Below the pieces are notes generated by a model, which saw only the letters and a list, made by a program, of their open reading frames with translations, was not told the origin of the DNA and made no database searches. Both the position numbers and the translations under genes were made by a program. From Candidatus Pantoea formicae (GTDB taxonomy: Bacteria > Pseudomonadota > Gammaproteobacteria > Enterobacterales > Enterobacteriaceae): a stretch of 64,000 nt of DNA. Below, piece after piece: positions 25,715 to 33,371 of this stretch. The stretch is from assembly GCF_011752625.1 (NCBI RefSeq), contig NZ_VWXD01000005.1:124001-188000 (forward strand), written 5' to 3'. Position 1 is the first letter of the stretch. Each line of letters opens with the position of its first letter.

Positions 25715-26743
25715 TCAGCGCGCTTCAATTTCCGGTATCGCGGACATACCCACACGCAGTTGCGCCAGGTCCGGCTGGTTGGCATCCAGCACGATTTTCA
25801 CCGGTAAGCGCTGAACCACCTTGGTGTAATTTCCGGTGGCATTGTCCGGCGAAATGGCTGAAAAAGTCGCTCCAGTGGCCGGTGCAATGCTATCAACACG
25901 ACCGGTAAAGGTCTTGCCGGGCAACGCATCCACTCTTACCACCGCCTTCTGCCCTGGCTGCACATCCGCCAGTTGCGTCTCAAGATAATTGGCCGTGATA
26001 TAGGTCTGCTGCAATGGCACTACTGCCAGTAAACGTGTACCCGCGCTGACATAGGCACCCAGGCGCACCGAACGCTGTCCGACCATGCCATCTACGGGGG
26101 CAACAATGCGCGTGTAAGACAGGTTCAGTTTGGCCTGATCCACACTGGCTTGTGCCGCTGTGACATCGGCTTCCGCCTGACGCACTGCCGCCTGCAACAC
26201 ACCTACCTGCTTCATCGCCGCCGCCACTGCCGCTTCACTCTGACGCACTGCCGCAGAGGCTGAGCGCTGGGTTGAACTCGCTTTCTGCTGTTCATCGGCG
26301 GCAATGGTGCCACTTTTATACAGTTGGTTGTAACGCGCAGCGCTCTGACCTGCGTACTGTGCCGATGCCTGGCTGGCCGCGAGGGTCGCCTTCGCTTCAT
26401 CAATGGTGGATTGCTGCTGTTCCAACTGGGCCACACTGCTTAACCGTTTGGCGTCACTCACTTGCAGATTCGCCAGTGCGGTTTCCAGCGCGACACGGTA
26501 ATCGCGGTCATCCAGCGTGGCCAGTAGTTCGCCGGCTTTCACGCGTTGGTTATCTTGCACATTGACGCTGGCCACATAGCCAGAGACTTTCGGGGCGACC
26601 AGGGTGTAGTCCGCGTTGACATAGGCATCATCCGTGCGATGGTCATTGCCGGTCATTGATGACCAAACAAAAAAGGCCATTGCCAGCAACACGATTAATA
26701 GGGCGCTCAGCAGCACCGTTCTTTTAAGAGCAAAAGCTTGCAT
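25715..26743 (-). CDS. HlyD/EmrA-family membrane fusion protein
   Basis: A 342-residue periplasmic adaptor of a tripartite drug exporter. One N-terminal anchor helix (TVLLSALLIVLLAMAFFVW), then the lipoyl half-motif TDDAYVNADYTLVAPKVSGYV, a long coiled-coil hairpin rich in Ala/Gln (about residues 90-190) and the second half-motif LSYTRIVAPVDGMVG. The start at 26743 overlaps the neighbourhood of the MFS stop (5 nt gap), so both are co-transcribed. E. coli has emrKY in the equivalent chromosomal interval, though not proven orthologous. Confidence 0.9.
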   Translation of the reverse strand: MQAFALKRTVLLSALLIVLLAMAFFVWSSMTGNDHRTDDAYVNADYTLVAPKVSGYVASVNVQDNQRVKAGELLATLDDRDYRVALETALANLQVSDAKRLSSVAQLEQQQSTIDEAKATLAASQASAQYAGQSAARYNQLYKSGTIAADEQQKASSTQRSASAAVRQSEAAVAAAMKQVGVLQAAVRQAEADVTAAQASVDQAKLNLSYTRIVAPVDGMVGQRSVRLGAYVSAGTRLLAVVPLQQTYITANYLETQLADVQPGQKAVVRVDALPGKTFTGRVDSIAPATGATFSAISPDNATGNYTKVVQRLPVKIVLDANQPDLAQLRVGMSAIPEIEAR

Positions 26744-26748
26744 ATCAA

Positions 26749-28350
26749 TTATCTCGATGTCGTCGTAACAGGTTGAATCAGGGTTTGCGGCGGCCAAACA
26801 CGTTTCGGCAGCCAGGCCGTCAGCAGCAGCAACAGGGCGGCAAAAGCAATCAGCATCTGATAGCAATCACTCAAGCTCAGCACCATCGCTTGATGTTTCA
26901 GTAAGGTGGCGAAACCGCTAAGGTTTTCCGCGCTGCTGGCGCTGCCATCAGGCAATAAAGGGAAACTACTGCTGGATTGTGCGCTGGAAGGGGCGGTCAT
27001 CAGCCATGGGCGGCTGGCGGCACTCCCCACCAGAATATTGGAGTGAAACTGTTCGCGGTGGCTGATAAACCACTCCACTAAGGTGCTGGCGGCAATACTG
27101 GAAAATCCACGAACGGTGTTGAACATGGCTGAAGCGAAGGGGCCTTCGGGGGGCGCCACGACGCTGGTGGCACTCATCAATACCGGCAAAATCACCATCG
27201 GCTGACCAAACGCCTGCAAGATCTGGATTAACCAGAAGTTTTGCCGAGCCCAATCAGTGGTGATCTGCATCCCCATCAAACAGGAGATGACCAGTAGCAT
27301 CACGCCTGCGGTCAGCATCCAGCGGCAATCTATCCAGCGCAGATTCAGCAGTGCAGCCACCAGCGGAGCGATCAGTAATTGCGGCAAGCCGATGGTCAAG
27401 GCCAGCGGCGCAAATTGCAGCGTGCGGAATCCCTCTACCTGGCCGAGATAGGCAGACGGCAGTGCCGAGCCGGACAGGGCCAGAATCAATACGCCCGCCA
27501 GTGCCAGTAAACCGTGCGTCAAATTATGCCGACGCAGCATCTGTAATTTGAACAGCGGCAATGGGTGAAACCATTCATTAATAAAGAACACAGTCAGCAA
27601 TGCGAGAGCACTGAATAATAGCGCGGCAAACAGCGGTGAGCTGAGCCAGTCAAGGCGTTCACCTTGCGTCAGCGCCAGAATCATCAGCGCCATACCAGAG
27701 CAACCGGTCAACATGCCAAACAGGTCAATTTGCTTAAAGCGTTCGAAGCGCAGGGGATCTTGTGGCAGGCCCCAGCCAATCAGCAGCATCGCGATCATCA
27801 TGGCGGGGATAACTTGCCAAAACACAAACATCCAACTGACTTCGTCGGTCCAGAATGCGGCCAGTGTCGCGGCAAGATTGGGGCCAAAGGTGGCGGTCAG
27901 CGCGTAGGCACCTAAGCCATATAGTTTGATCGGCGGTGGCAGAAAGCGCAGGGCGACCGTCATTAACAGCGGCGGTAATGCGCCACCGAAGAGGCCCTGA
28001 ATCACCCGCAGCGCAATAAACAGTGGCGCATTGGGCAACAGCGGCAGTAATAGGCCGCTCAGCATAAAACCGGCCGAAACCGCGAGGGCAAAGCGGCGCA
28101 GAGAAAAGGTCACGGCAAACCAAGGCGCGATCATCATGGCGGCCACTTCCGCGGCTTGATAGGCGGATATAATCCAACTGCCCTGATCGTAGCTGATGCC
28201 GATGGCGGCACGAATATCCGCTAGCGCGATATCGGTTACGCGGTCATTTAATCCGGAGGTGAGCGCAGCAATCAGCACGCCAACCAATCCCAGCGCGAGG
28301 CGCAGAGTAAACGGATGGGGTGCCGGAGCCGCAACTGGCTGGGCGTTCAT
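26749..28350 (-). CDS. EmrB-like MFS drug exporter (DHA2, 14 segments)
   Basis: A 533-residue major facilitator of the DHA2 group, which pumps drugs by proton exchange and pairs with the HlyD-type adaptor encoded just behind. Typical marks are SYDQGSWIISAYQAAEVAAMM near residue 52, RVIQGLFGGALPP near 115 and the long loop before the last segments (about residues 435-485). First gene of a two-gene operon that diverges from an IclR-type regulator. Substrate unknown. Confidence 0.88.
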   Translation of the reverse strand: MNAQPVAAPAPHPFTLRLALGLVGVLIAALTSGLNDRVTDIALADIRAAIGISYDQGSWIISAYQAAEVAAMMIAPWFAVTFSLRRFALAVSAGFMLSGLLLPLLPNAPLFIALRVIQGLFGGALPPLLMTVALRFLPPPIKLYGLGAYALTATFGPNLAATLAAFWTDEVSWMFVFWQVIPAMMIAMLLIGWGLPQDPLRFERFKQIDLFGMLTGCSGMALMILALTQGERLDWLSSPLFAALLFSALALLTVFFINEWFHPLPLFKLQMLRRHNLTHGLLALAGVLILALSGSALPSAYLGQVEGFRTLQFAPLALTIGLPQLLIAPLVAALLNLRWIDCRWMLTAGVMLLVISCLMGMQITTDWARQNFWLIQILQAFGQPMVILPVLMSATSVVAPPEGPFASAMFNTVRGFSSIAASTLVEWFISHREQFHSNILVGSAASRPWLMTAPSSAQSSSSFPLLPDGSASSAENLSGFATLLKHQAMVLSLSDCYQMLIAFAALLLLLTAWLPKRVWPPQTLIQPVTTTSR

Positions 28351-28380
28351 AGCAGGCTTCTCGTTTTAATATTGATGCAG

Positions 28381-28443
28381 TGTATTGCGATGTGATACAT
28401 GTCGCATCTTACATCTCGGTATGATGTATTGCAATGTGATACA
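28381..28443. promoter_or_regulatory. Twin 19-bp operators between the exporter and IclR genes
   Basis: TGTATTGCGATGTGATACA (28381-28399) and TGTATTGCAATGTGATACA (28425-28443) differ at one base. Each has TGTAT/ATACA ends, and their starts are 44 bp apart (about four helical turns). They fill the divergent control region, so they are likely sites for the adjacent IclR regulator. Confidence 0.7.
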
Positions 28444-28500
28444 GGGTGTAAAAGTGCGGTCATTCGCGCTAAAGTAGGGCAGGCCAAAAAGGAACGCACA

Positions 28501-29286
28501 ATGGTTGAACTTCCCTCAAGCCGTGAGGATGAAAAAGCGGGTGGCATCCAAGTCATCGCGCGTGCGGCAAAAATTCTGAATGCACTGGGTGAACATCCGG
28601 GCGGTATGAGTTTGGGCGAAATTGCCCAAGTGGTGGATTTGCCTCGTTCAACCGTGCAGCGCATTATCGCCGCGCTGGACAGCGCTCAACTGGTGCGTAG
28701 TACTGGCGCAGGCGGTTTACGTCTCGGTCCGGCGCTGCTGAAGTTGATCTCTAGCGTGCACAGTGATGTGGTTGAGATAGTGCGTCCTTTCCTTGAACAA
28801 CTCTCGGCAGATATCAATGAAACGGTTTCTCTGGCACGCGCAAGCGGGACACAGCTCGCGATTGTGCATTATGTAGTGGCGTCGCGTGAATTACGCGTTG
28901 TGCCGCGCATTGGGTTGAATCTGCCGCTTTACAGCACGTCGGGCGGCCGCGCACTGTTGGCGCTGGAGAGTGATGACGATGTGCGAGTGATGGTCGGTGA
29001 AGCTTATAAAGAGCTGACCGAAATGACGGTGAAAACGCTGCCGCAACTGCTAGAGCTGATCGCGGAAGTGCGCATCAGCGGTCTGGCTATTGATCGCGGT
29101 GAAACTCTGGAAGGTATTTCCACCATGGCGGTGGCGATCGACACCTTGTTTGGTCGATTCTCTATTTCGCTGCTGGTGCCGACCGCGCGTTTCCATAAAC
29201 AGGAAGCGCGCTATCGTGAGGAAATCTTGAAGTGCAAAGAGGCGCTGATTCGCGAAATTGGCAAAATGACCGCTGTGGAAGGATAA
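28501..29286 (+). CDS. IclR-family transcriptional regulator
   Basis: A 261-residue regulator: N-terminal winged HTH (about residues 15-75: ARAAKILNALGEHPGGMSLG, then LPRSTVQRIIAALDSAQ) and an IclR effector domain (ARASGTQLAIVHYVVASREL; GLAIDRGETLEGIS). The start at 28501 has AAGGA 7 nt upstream. Divergent from the EmrB/EmrA-like exporter and 7 nt ahead of a universal stress protein gene, so it may control both. Effector unknown. Confidence 0.9.
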   Translation: MVELPSSREDEKAGGIQVIARAAKILNALGEHPGGMSLGEIAQVVDLPRSTVQRIIAALDSAQLVRSTGAGGLRLGPALLKLISSVHSDVVEIVRPFLEQLSADINETVSLARASGTQLAIVHYVVASRELRVVPRIGLNLPLYSTSGGRALLALESDDDVRVMVGEAYKELTEMTVKTLPQLLELIAEVRISGLAIDRGETLEGISTMAVAIDTLFGRFSISLLVPTARFHKQEARYREEILKCKEALIREIGKMTAVEG

Positions 29287-29293
29287 CCAACTG

Positions 29294-29746
29294 ATGAAAA
29301 CCCTGCTGATGGCCATTGATAACTCTCCGGTGGCAGAAAAAGTGATCGCATTAACGATCGAACAAGCCTTGGCACAACACGCGCAGGTGACGGTATTGTG
29401 CTGTGTCGATCCGGCCTATTCATCCTGCAATCAACCGATCGAAATTGATGCAGGAGAAGATCCTGACGATTTTGTGGCCGCTAAAGATGAGCAAAACACG
29501 GCGGAAATGGTAGTGCGCCATGCATTGGCTCCCATTTTACGTGCTGGCGTCACGGCGAAAGGTTTGATTCTTGCCGGTGAAGCTGCGGAAACCATTGTGG
29601 CGCAATCTAATCTGCTCAAAGCCAGCATGATAATCATGGGGCGCCGCCACCTGTCGCCTTTTAATCGGCTGCTGAAAGGCTCGGTCAGCGCAGCAGTGAT
29701 TGAGCGCGCCAACTGCCCTGTATTGATTGACGTTCGCAAGGATTAA
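29294..29746 (+). CDS. Universal stress protein (UspA family)
   Basis: A 150-residue cytoplasmic stress protein with the Usp fold: MKTLLMAIDNSPVAEKVI at the start and the ATP-binding type end MGRRHLSPFNRLLKGSVSAAVI then CPVLIDV. The glycine motif G-2x-G-9x-G(S/T) is only partly kept (MGRRHLSP), so nucleotide binding is uncertain. It starts 7 nt after the IclR gene, indicating one operon. Confidence 0.88.
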   Translation: MKTLLMAIDNSPVAEKVIALTIEQALAQHAQVTVLCCVDPAYSSCNQPIEIDAGEDPDDFVAAKDEQNTAEMVVRHALAPILRAGVTAKGLILAGEAAETIVAQSNLLKASMIIMGRRHLSPFNRLLKGSVSAAVIERANCPVLIDVRKD

Positions 29747-29755
29747 TAACGCTCC

Positions 29756-30559
29756 ATGCTCTCGCTTTTCCCTATTACGCTAGCGGCCTTTGTGCTGCTG
29801 GCGATCATTATTATTGTGTTGGTCCGCACTATGTCACTGCGCTTATGGCAGGGTGTTATTCTTTTTCTGTTGCCGTTGGTGTTGGCAAACCTACTGTGGT
29901 TCAGCTGGCTGCATCCTCGCCAGGAGCGACAAGCGCTGGCGCAGGAAGTCACGACCCAATTGAGCCTCGCCCCCGGTTACCGCCTGCTGAAAACCCAAGA
30001 GCCAGCCCTGTGGCAACTCCTCCATCGTGAATTGCTCCACAAGCGCATGGAAGGGGTTCCCGCTGAGCAGGCTCTGGGTGAAATGCGTGGTTGGTTGATG
30101 GATCTCGTCAACCAACGCATGGCGCGTGCTGATGATGAGACGCTGGTGAATTATCTGCGTGTTTCCGTTGAGGAAATGCAGGCGTTGAAGCAGCCTGAGC
30201 CTCAGCGCTGTTTCCGCTTCCTCTATCCTCAGGTTAATGGCGGCATTAACTTGCAGCAGGTGCTGTCACCTGAACTTTATCAGCGTGATGCCCAGGCGCT
30301 TGATCAGTTGTTGCAACAAAGCACCGGCAACGACATGCCGATCGATCAGGCTCTGGCGCAGCGCGATTTGCAAAGCATTGTCGAAAAACTTTACGGCAAA
30401 TGGGGAGATAAGCTACAGCAGCTCAACATGCCAGCGGATACCGCCGTGGATCGTAGTGCTATGTGCGCCATGTCTATTGACCTCTACAGCGGTATTCTCG
30501 CATTGCCTGCCAAACAAGCGGCCAATCTTTTACGTAAGATGGTCAGCTTAACCGGTTAA
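29756..30559 (+). CDS. Unknown membrane-anchored protein
   Basis: A 267-residue protein I do not recognise. Two hydrophobic helices at the N-terminus (about residues 4-24 and 30-50) anchor a large, mostly helical soluble part rich in Leu/Gln (LWQLLHRELLHKRMEGVPAE; YQRDAQALDQLLQQS). It contains three cysteines: C154 and a pair near residue 233 region (SAMCAMS) is not a CxxC motif. It starts 9 nt after the usp gene, so it is part of the IclR-usp transcript. A stress or envelope role is suggested only by context. Confidence 0.75.
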   Translation: MLSLFPITLAAFVLLAIIIIVLVRTMSLRLWQGVILFLLPLVLANLLWFSWLHPRQERQALAQEVTTQLSLAPGYRLLKTQEPALWQLLHRELLHKRMEGVPAEQALGEMRGWLMDLVNQRMARADDETLVNYLRVSVEEMQALKQPEPQRCFRFLYPQVNGGINLQQVLSPELYQRDAQALDQLLQQSTGNDMPIDQALAQRDLQSIVEKLYGKWGDKLQQLNMPADTAVDRSAMCAMSIDLYSGILALPAKQAANLLRKMVSLTG

Positions 30560-30564
30560 CCGGC

Positions 30565-30671
30565 AAAAAAAGCCCGCTCAGCGCGGGCACAAAGGTCACT
30601 ATCCGTTTCTTTCTTCTGGGTATAACCTGGTGTGGTGCAGACTTCGTTTCGTCTGGATGCATCATCTCATT
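30565..30671 (-). ncRNA. Candidate small RNA on the minus strand
   Basis: A strong minus-strand terminator (GCCCGC-GCTGA-GCGGGC followed by seven T, 30565-30588) faces a gap with no minus-strand gene. Upstream on that strand are a hairpin CAGAC/GTCTG (30642-30658 region) and a weak promoter TTGATA-18 bp-TATCTA (30707-30678), predicting a transcript of about 107 nt. No known sRNA was recognised. Confidence 0.35.
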
Positions 30672-30810
30672 ACCACTTAGATAAGAAAAACCGTTTGGTT
30701 TTATCAATTTGATTGGTAAAAACTTTGCATGTTTGCGTATTTCGCGCCTGTTTCCTATAGATGCGCACGATGCTGCCTTTTAGACTGCAGCATCTAATGA
30801 GGACACCCTA

Positions 30811-31092
30811 ATGAAGAAAATGCTTATTAGCGCAATGGCGCTTTTTATGCTGGCCGGTTGTGGCGTCAGCAAACCCGGCGGATTTGAACGTGTTGATGAA
30901 GATACCAGCTCAAATACCGTACAGTATCGCTATGATCCGCAGAAATTGAATAAAGACGCGATGGAACTAGATTTAGCGAGTTATTGTAATCAGCGTGGAT
31001 TCGATAAAGTGGAATCGCTTCCTGCTCAGGACAGCCATTTGCCGGGATTAAAGAAAGCCTGGTACCAATGTAATTATGCAGTGAAGAGCTAA
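30811..31092 (+). CDS. Small lipoprotein
   Basis: A 93-residue lipoprotein precursor. Signal MKKMLISAMALFMLAGC has the lipobox LAGC, with lipidation at C17; the residue after Cys is Gly, so outer-membrane sorting is likely. The mature part (VQYRYDPQKLNKDAMELDL; SYCNQRGFDKV; AWYQCNYAVKS) has two cysteines that could pair. Function unknown. A hairpin GATGCTGC/GCAGCATC lies just before the ribosome site. Confidence 0.85.
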   Translation: MKKMLISAMALFMLAGCGVSKPGGFERVDEDTSSNTVQYRYDPQKLNKDAMELDLASYCNQRGFDKVESLPAQDSHLPGLKKAWYQCNYAVKS

Positions 31093-31099
31093 AAAAATA

Positions 31100-31127
31100 G
31101 GGCGGGATAAATTCCCGCCCTTTTTAT
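31100..31127. terminator. Bidirectional terminator between two lipoprotein genes
   Basis: GGGCGGGA-TAAAT-TCCCGCCC with seven A on the left and TTTTTATTT on the right; it serves both convergent lipoprotein genes. Confidence 0.9.
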
Positions 31128-31159
31128 TTCTTATTATTTGCTGTGTGTGCTTTGCCCAA

Positions 31160-31309
31160 TTACCAGTGACGTCCGTGGTAGCCGCGGTCGTGATGCCAGC
31201 CGCCACCGTGGCCCCAGCCGGGGCCGCGCCCATATCCATCATGAACAATACAGCCACTCAACATGGTCATGATGGCAACAACCGAAGCAACCTTAATTAA
31301 CTTATTCAT
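31160..31309 (-). CDS. 49-residue Gly/His-rich lipoprotein
   Basis: A small gene convergent with the lipoprotein gene on its left. The product starts MNKLIKVASVVAIMTMLSGC: a signal peptide with lipobox LSGC, Cys at residue 20. The mature 30 residues are mainly Gly, His, Trp and Arg (GYGRGPGWGHGGGWHHDRGY, ending HGRHW). GGAGG lies 7 nt upstream of ATG, and a good terminator follows. Such His-rich tails often bind metals; no function is known. The 31310-31548 gap behind its start holds no gene. Confidence 0.8.
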   Translation of the reverse strand: MNKLIKVASVVAIMTMLSGCIVHDGYGRGPGWGHGGGWHHDRGYHGRHW

Positions 31310-31548
31310 GGAGAGTCCTCCTCTTTTCCAATGAACTCAGATTACTGTGGAAAAGTGGAGTGAAGATGCAGTGAATGTAGAGTTATTTCTGGATCTATTA
31401 CCAGATATGTCAATTAAAGGCTAAAAAATTCAGGAGGGGAAATAAACCAATCAGATAAAGCTGAATGCCTGTTGATAATACCGCGAATAATCTGAAATGC
31501 AATGTTAAATAACAGTCATTCTCAATAAGGAACTATTTATGCAGAAAT

Positions 31549-31584
31549 TGTGGAGAAAGAGGATGCCGCTTTCTCACGGCATCC
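31549..31584 (-). terminator. yhjX terminator
   Basis: Minus strand GGATGCCG-TGAGAAAG-CGGCATCC followed by TCTTTCTCC, 7 nt after the yhjX stop. Confidence 0.65.
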
Positions 31585-31591
31585 AACAAAC

Positions 31592-32809
31592 TTAATTATG
31601 CAGCAAAGGCTCGCTGACGTTTTGACGATTTGGCAGACGAATGCTGAGGGACAGCACCAGAGAAATCACCAGCAATGTCATGATGAGACTGAAGGTCACG
31701 GTAAACCCACCGAACACGGAAGCCACCAACGAACCCATGACGCTGCCAATGCCGAAACCAAGGTAGATCAGGCCATAATTTTTGGTGAGATTGTTGAGCC
31801 CAAAGAAGTCACTCACCAGTGAAGGGAACACGGTGATCGTGCCGCCAAAGCTGAAGGCGACGCAGGCCAGAGAGAGGAAGAAGGAGGTTTCATTCATGCG
31901 GGTGAACAACAGAATGCTCATCCCGACCAGTGAGACGATCTGTGCCAGAGAAATCACGCGAATGCGCGCTATCTTATCTGACAGCACGCCCAGAATCAGA
32001 CGACCACTCAGGTTTGCAATCGCAATGATGGTGACGGCGTTTGCGGCGGTTTGCGTTGACAGATGCACCATGCCCTCGCCGATATCCTTTGCCACCCCAA
32101 TGACATACAAACCACTCATACAGGCGGTGAGGAACATCAGTGCCAGCATCCAATATTGTGGCAAACGCACCGACTGTGCCAGGGTGTAATCTTTCGCCTG
32201 TGTCTGCATGTTGCCGCTTGCCTGCTGTACCGGCGCGTCTCGCATCATCAGTGCGCCTACAATGATCATCGTCATCGCCAGAACACCCCAGATCATAAAG
32301 GTGTTTTCCAGACCATAATTCGTCAGCAGTGCCCCACAGATAAACTTGAAGCCGAGGCTGCCTAAACCGTAGGCACCAATTGAACAGGCTGATATCAGCC
32401 CCTTGCGCTCTGGGAACCATTTCACGCAGTTAGACAGCGTCATCAGATAACCCGCACCGTCTGCCAGACCGACCAAAATCCCGGCACTGAGATAAAGCAT
32501 CATCAGATTATCGGCGTGAGCCGTAAGCCAGAAGCCAACAGCCATTAATACGCCCGCACCAATGGTGACGTTACGGACGCCAAAACGTTCCTGCAACTTA
32601 CCCGCCAATGAGGAGGCAATCGCCAACCCTAAGCTGAGCAAACCAAAGGAGAAAGCGACCTGACTGATCGGCGCATCGAGTTTGTGCGCCAGTTGGCCAT
32701 TAAACAGGCTCCAGGTGTAAACCGAACCCAGTGCAAATTGGGTGATAATGGTGCCGATAAGAGTAAGCATGCGGGTACGCTGATACTGCGCAGTGATTGC
32801 TGTTTTCAT
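31592..32809 (-). CDS. yhjX: Pyruvate-inducible MFS transporter YhjX
   Basis: A 405-residue, twelve-segment major facilitator of the OFA (oxalate:formate antiporter) group. Long stretches agree with E. coli YhjX: LTLIGTIITQFALGSVYTWS, NCVKWFPERKGLISA, WMLALMFLTACMSGLYVIGV and GGTITVFPSLVSDFFGLNN. In E. coli YhjX is the main target of YpdA/YpdB and is induced by pyruvate. Here it lies in the same region as ypdAB, unlike E. coli, and has a YpdB-like site upstream. Confidence 0.93.
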   Translation of the reverse strand: MKTAITAQYQRTRMLTLIGTIITQFALGSVYTWSLFNGQLAHKLDAPISQVAFSFGLLSLGLAIASSLAGKLQERFGVRNVTIGAGVLMAVGFWLTAHADNLMMLYLSAGILVGLADGAGYLMTLSNCVKWFPERKGLISACSIGAYGLGSLGFKFICGALLTNYGLENTFMIWGVLAMTMIIVGALMMRDAPVQQASGNMQTQAKDYTLAQSVRLPQYWMLALMFLTACMSGLYVIGVAKDIGEGMVHLSTQTAANAVTIIAIANLSGRLILGVLSDKIARIRVISLAQIVSLVGMSILLFTRMNETSFFLSLACVAFSFGGTITVFPSLVSDFFGLNNLTKNYGLIYLGFGIGSVMGSLVASVFGGFTVTFSLIMTLLVISLVLSLSIRLPNRQNVSEPLLHN

Positions 32810-32907
32810 TTTTATCTCTCCCCTTAGGGAATACGGAATCTGCAGCCATCATATGTTCCTCACGCGCGTGCAGGGTGGGAGAGGGCGTGAATAGCCCGGA
32901 CGGTGGA

Positions 32908-32938
32908 ATGAAATGCAGCGAAACGGGTATGAATGGCA
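32908..32938 (-). promoter_or_regulatory. YpdB-type binding site upstream of yhjX
   Basis: Read on the plus strand: ATGAAATGCA, 11 nt, ATGAATGGCA. The E. coli YpdB site is recalled as GGCATTTCAT-N11-GGCATTTCAT, i.e. ATGAAATGCC twice on this strand. The first half matches at 9 of 10 positions, the second at 7 of 10, and the 11-nt spacer is exact. It lies 99-129 bp before the yhjX start in the right orientation. Confidence 0.7.
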
Positions 32939-33093
32939 TTGCGTGATGAGATTTAAGCGTAGCGAAAAGATGTCATTTAAAGCGTAGCGGTTGCCATGCG
33001 TAAATATGTGTAACCAAGCGTGATAACCAGGGCCGTTTCTCTGCAAGATTGCAGATTTTTGCCAGGATTAAAGCTCACTCAACGGGAGGAAAT

Positions 33094-33333
33094 ATGAAAG
33101 ACCGAGCATATGAATCCGCATCCAACGAGGATGAAGTTTGCTGCATCATCGGTCAGGCGGTGATCGAGTTAAGCGATGAGCATCAGCCTGTGAATAAATC
33201 CACACTGTCGCTGAAATTACTGGCTATGGCCGATCGCGATAGAGATGATGAACGCGTTCTGCTTTACTGGATTGCCAGAAAAGCCATCAATCAACCTCAC
33301 CAGCTCAATATCGGTGTTCAGGGCTGGCGATAG
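33094..33333 (+). CDS. YmgB/AriR-like small regulator
   Basis: A 79-residue protein. The start at 33094 has GGGAGGAAAT directly upstream. The core CCIIGQAVIELSDEHQPVN, then STLSLKLLAMADR, resembles the YmgB/AriR family (GQAV..L....VN...I...L), small helical proteins linked to biofilm and acid-stress control in E. coli. The similarity is short, so the family call is tentative. Confidence 0.65.
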   Translation: MKDRAYESASNEDEVCCIIGQAVIELSDEHQPVNKSTLSLKLLAMADRDRDDERVLLYWIARKAINQPHQLNIGVQGWR

Positions 33334-33334
33334 A

Positions 33335-33364
33335 GGAAAAAAGAGCGGGCGCAATGCCCGCTCT
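33335..33364 (-). terminator. Terminator of the EamA transporter gene
   Basis: Minus strand AGAGCGGGC-ATTGC-GCCCGCTCT followed by TTTTTTCC, 8 nt after the EamA gene stop; it may also stop the convergent YmgB-like gene. Confidence 0.85.
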
Positions 33365-33371
33365 CGCATTT

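Noticed and set aside
31539..31595. An 18-codon frame starting ATGCAGAAATTG with AAGGA upstream.
   Set aside because: It is made largely of the yhjX terminator hairpin and has no recognisable features; likely chance.
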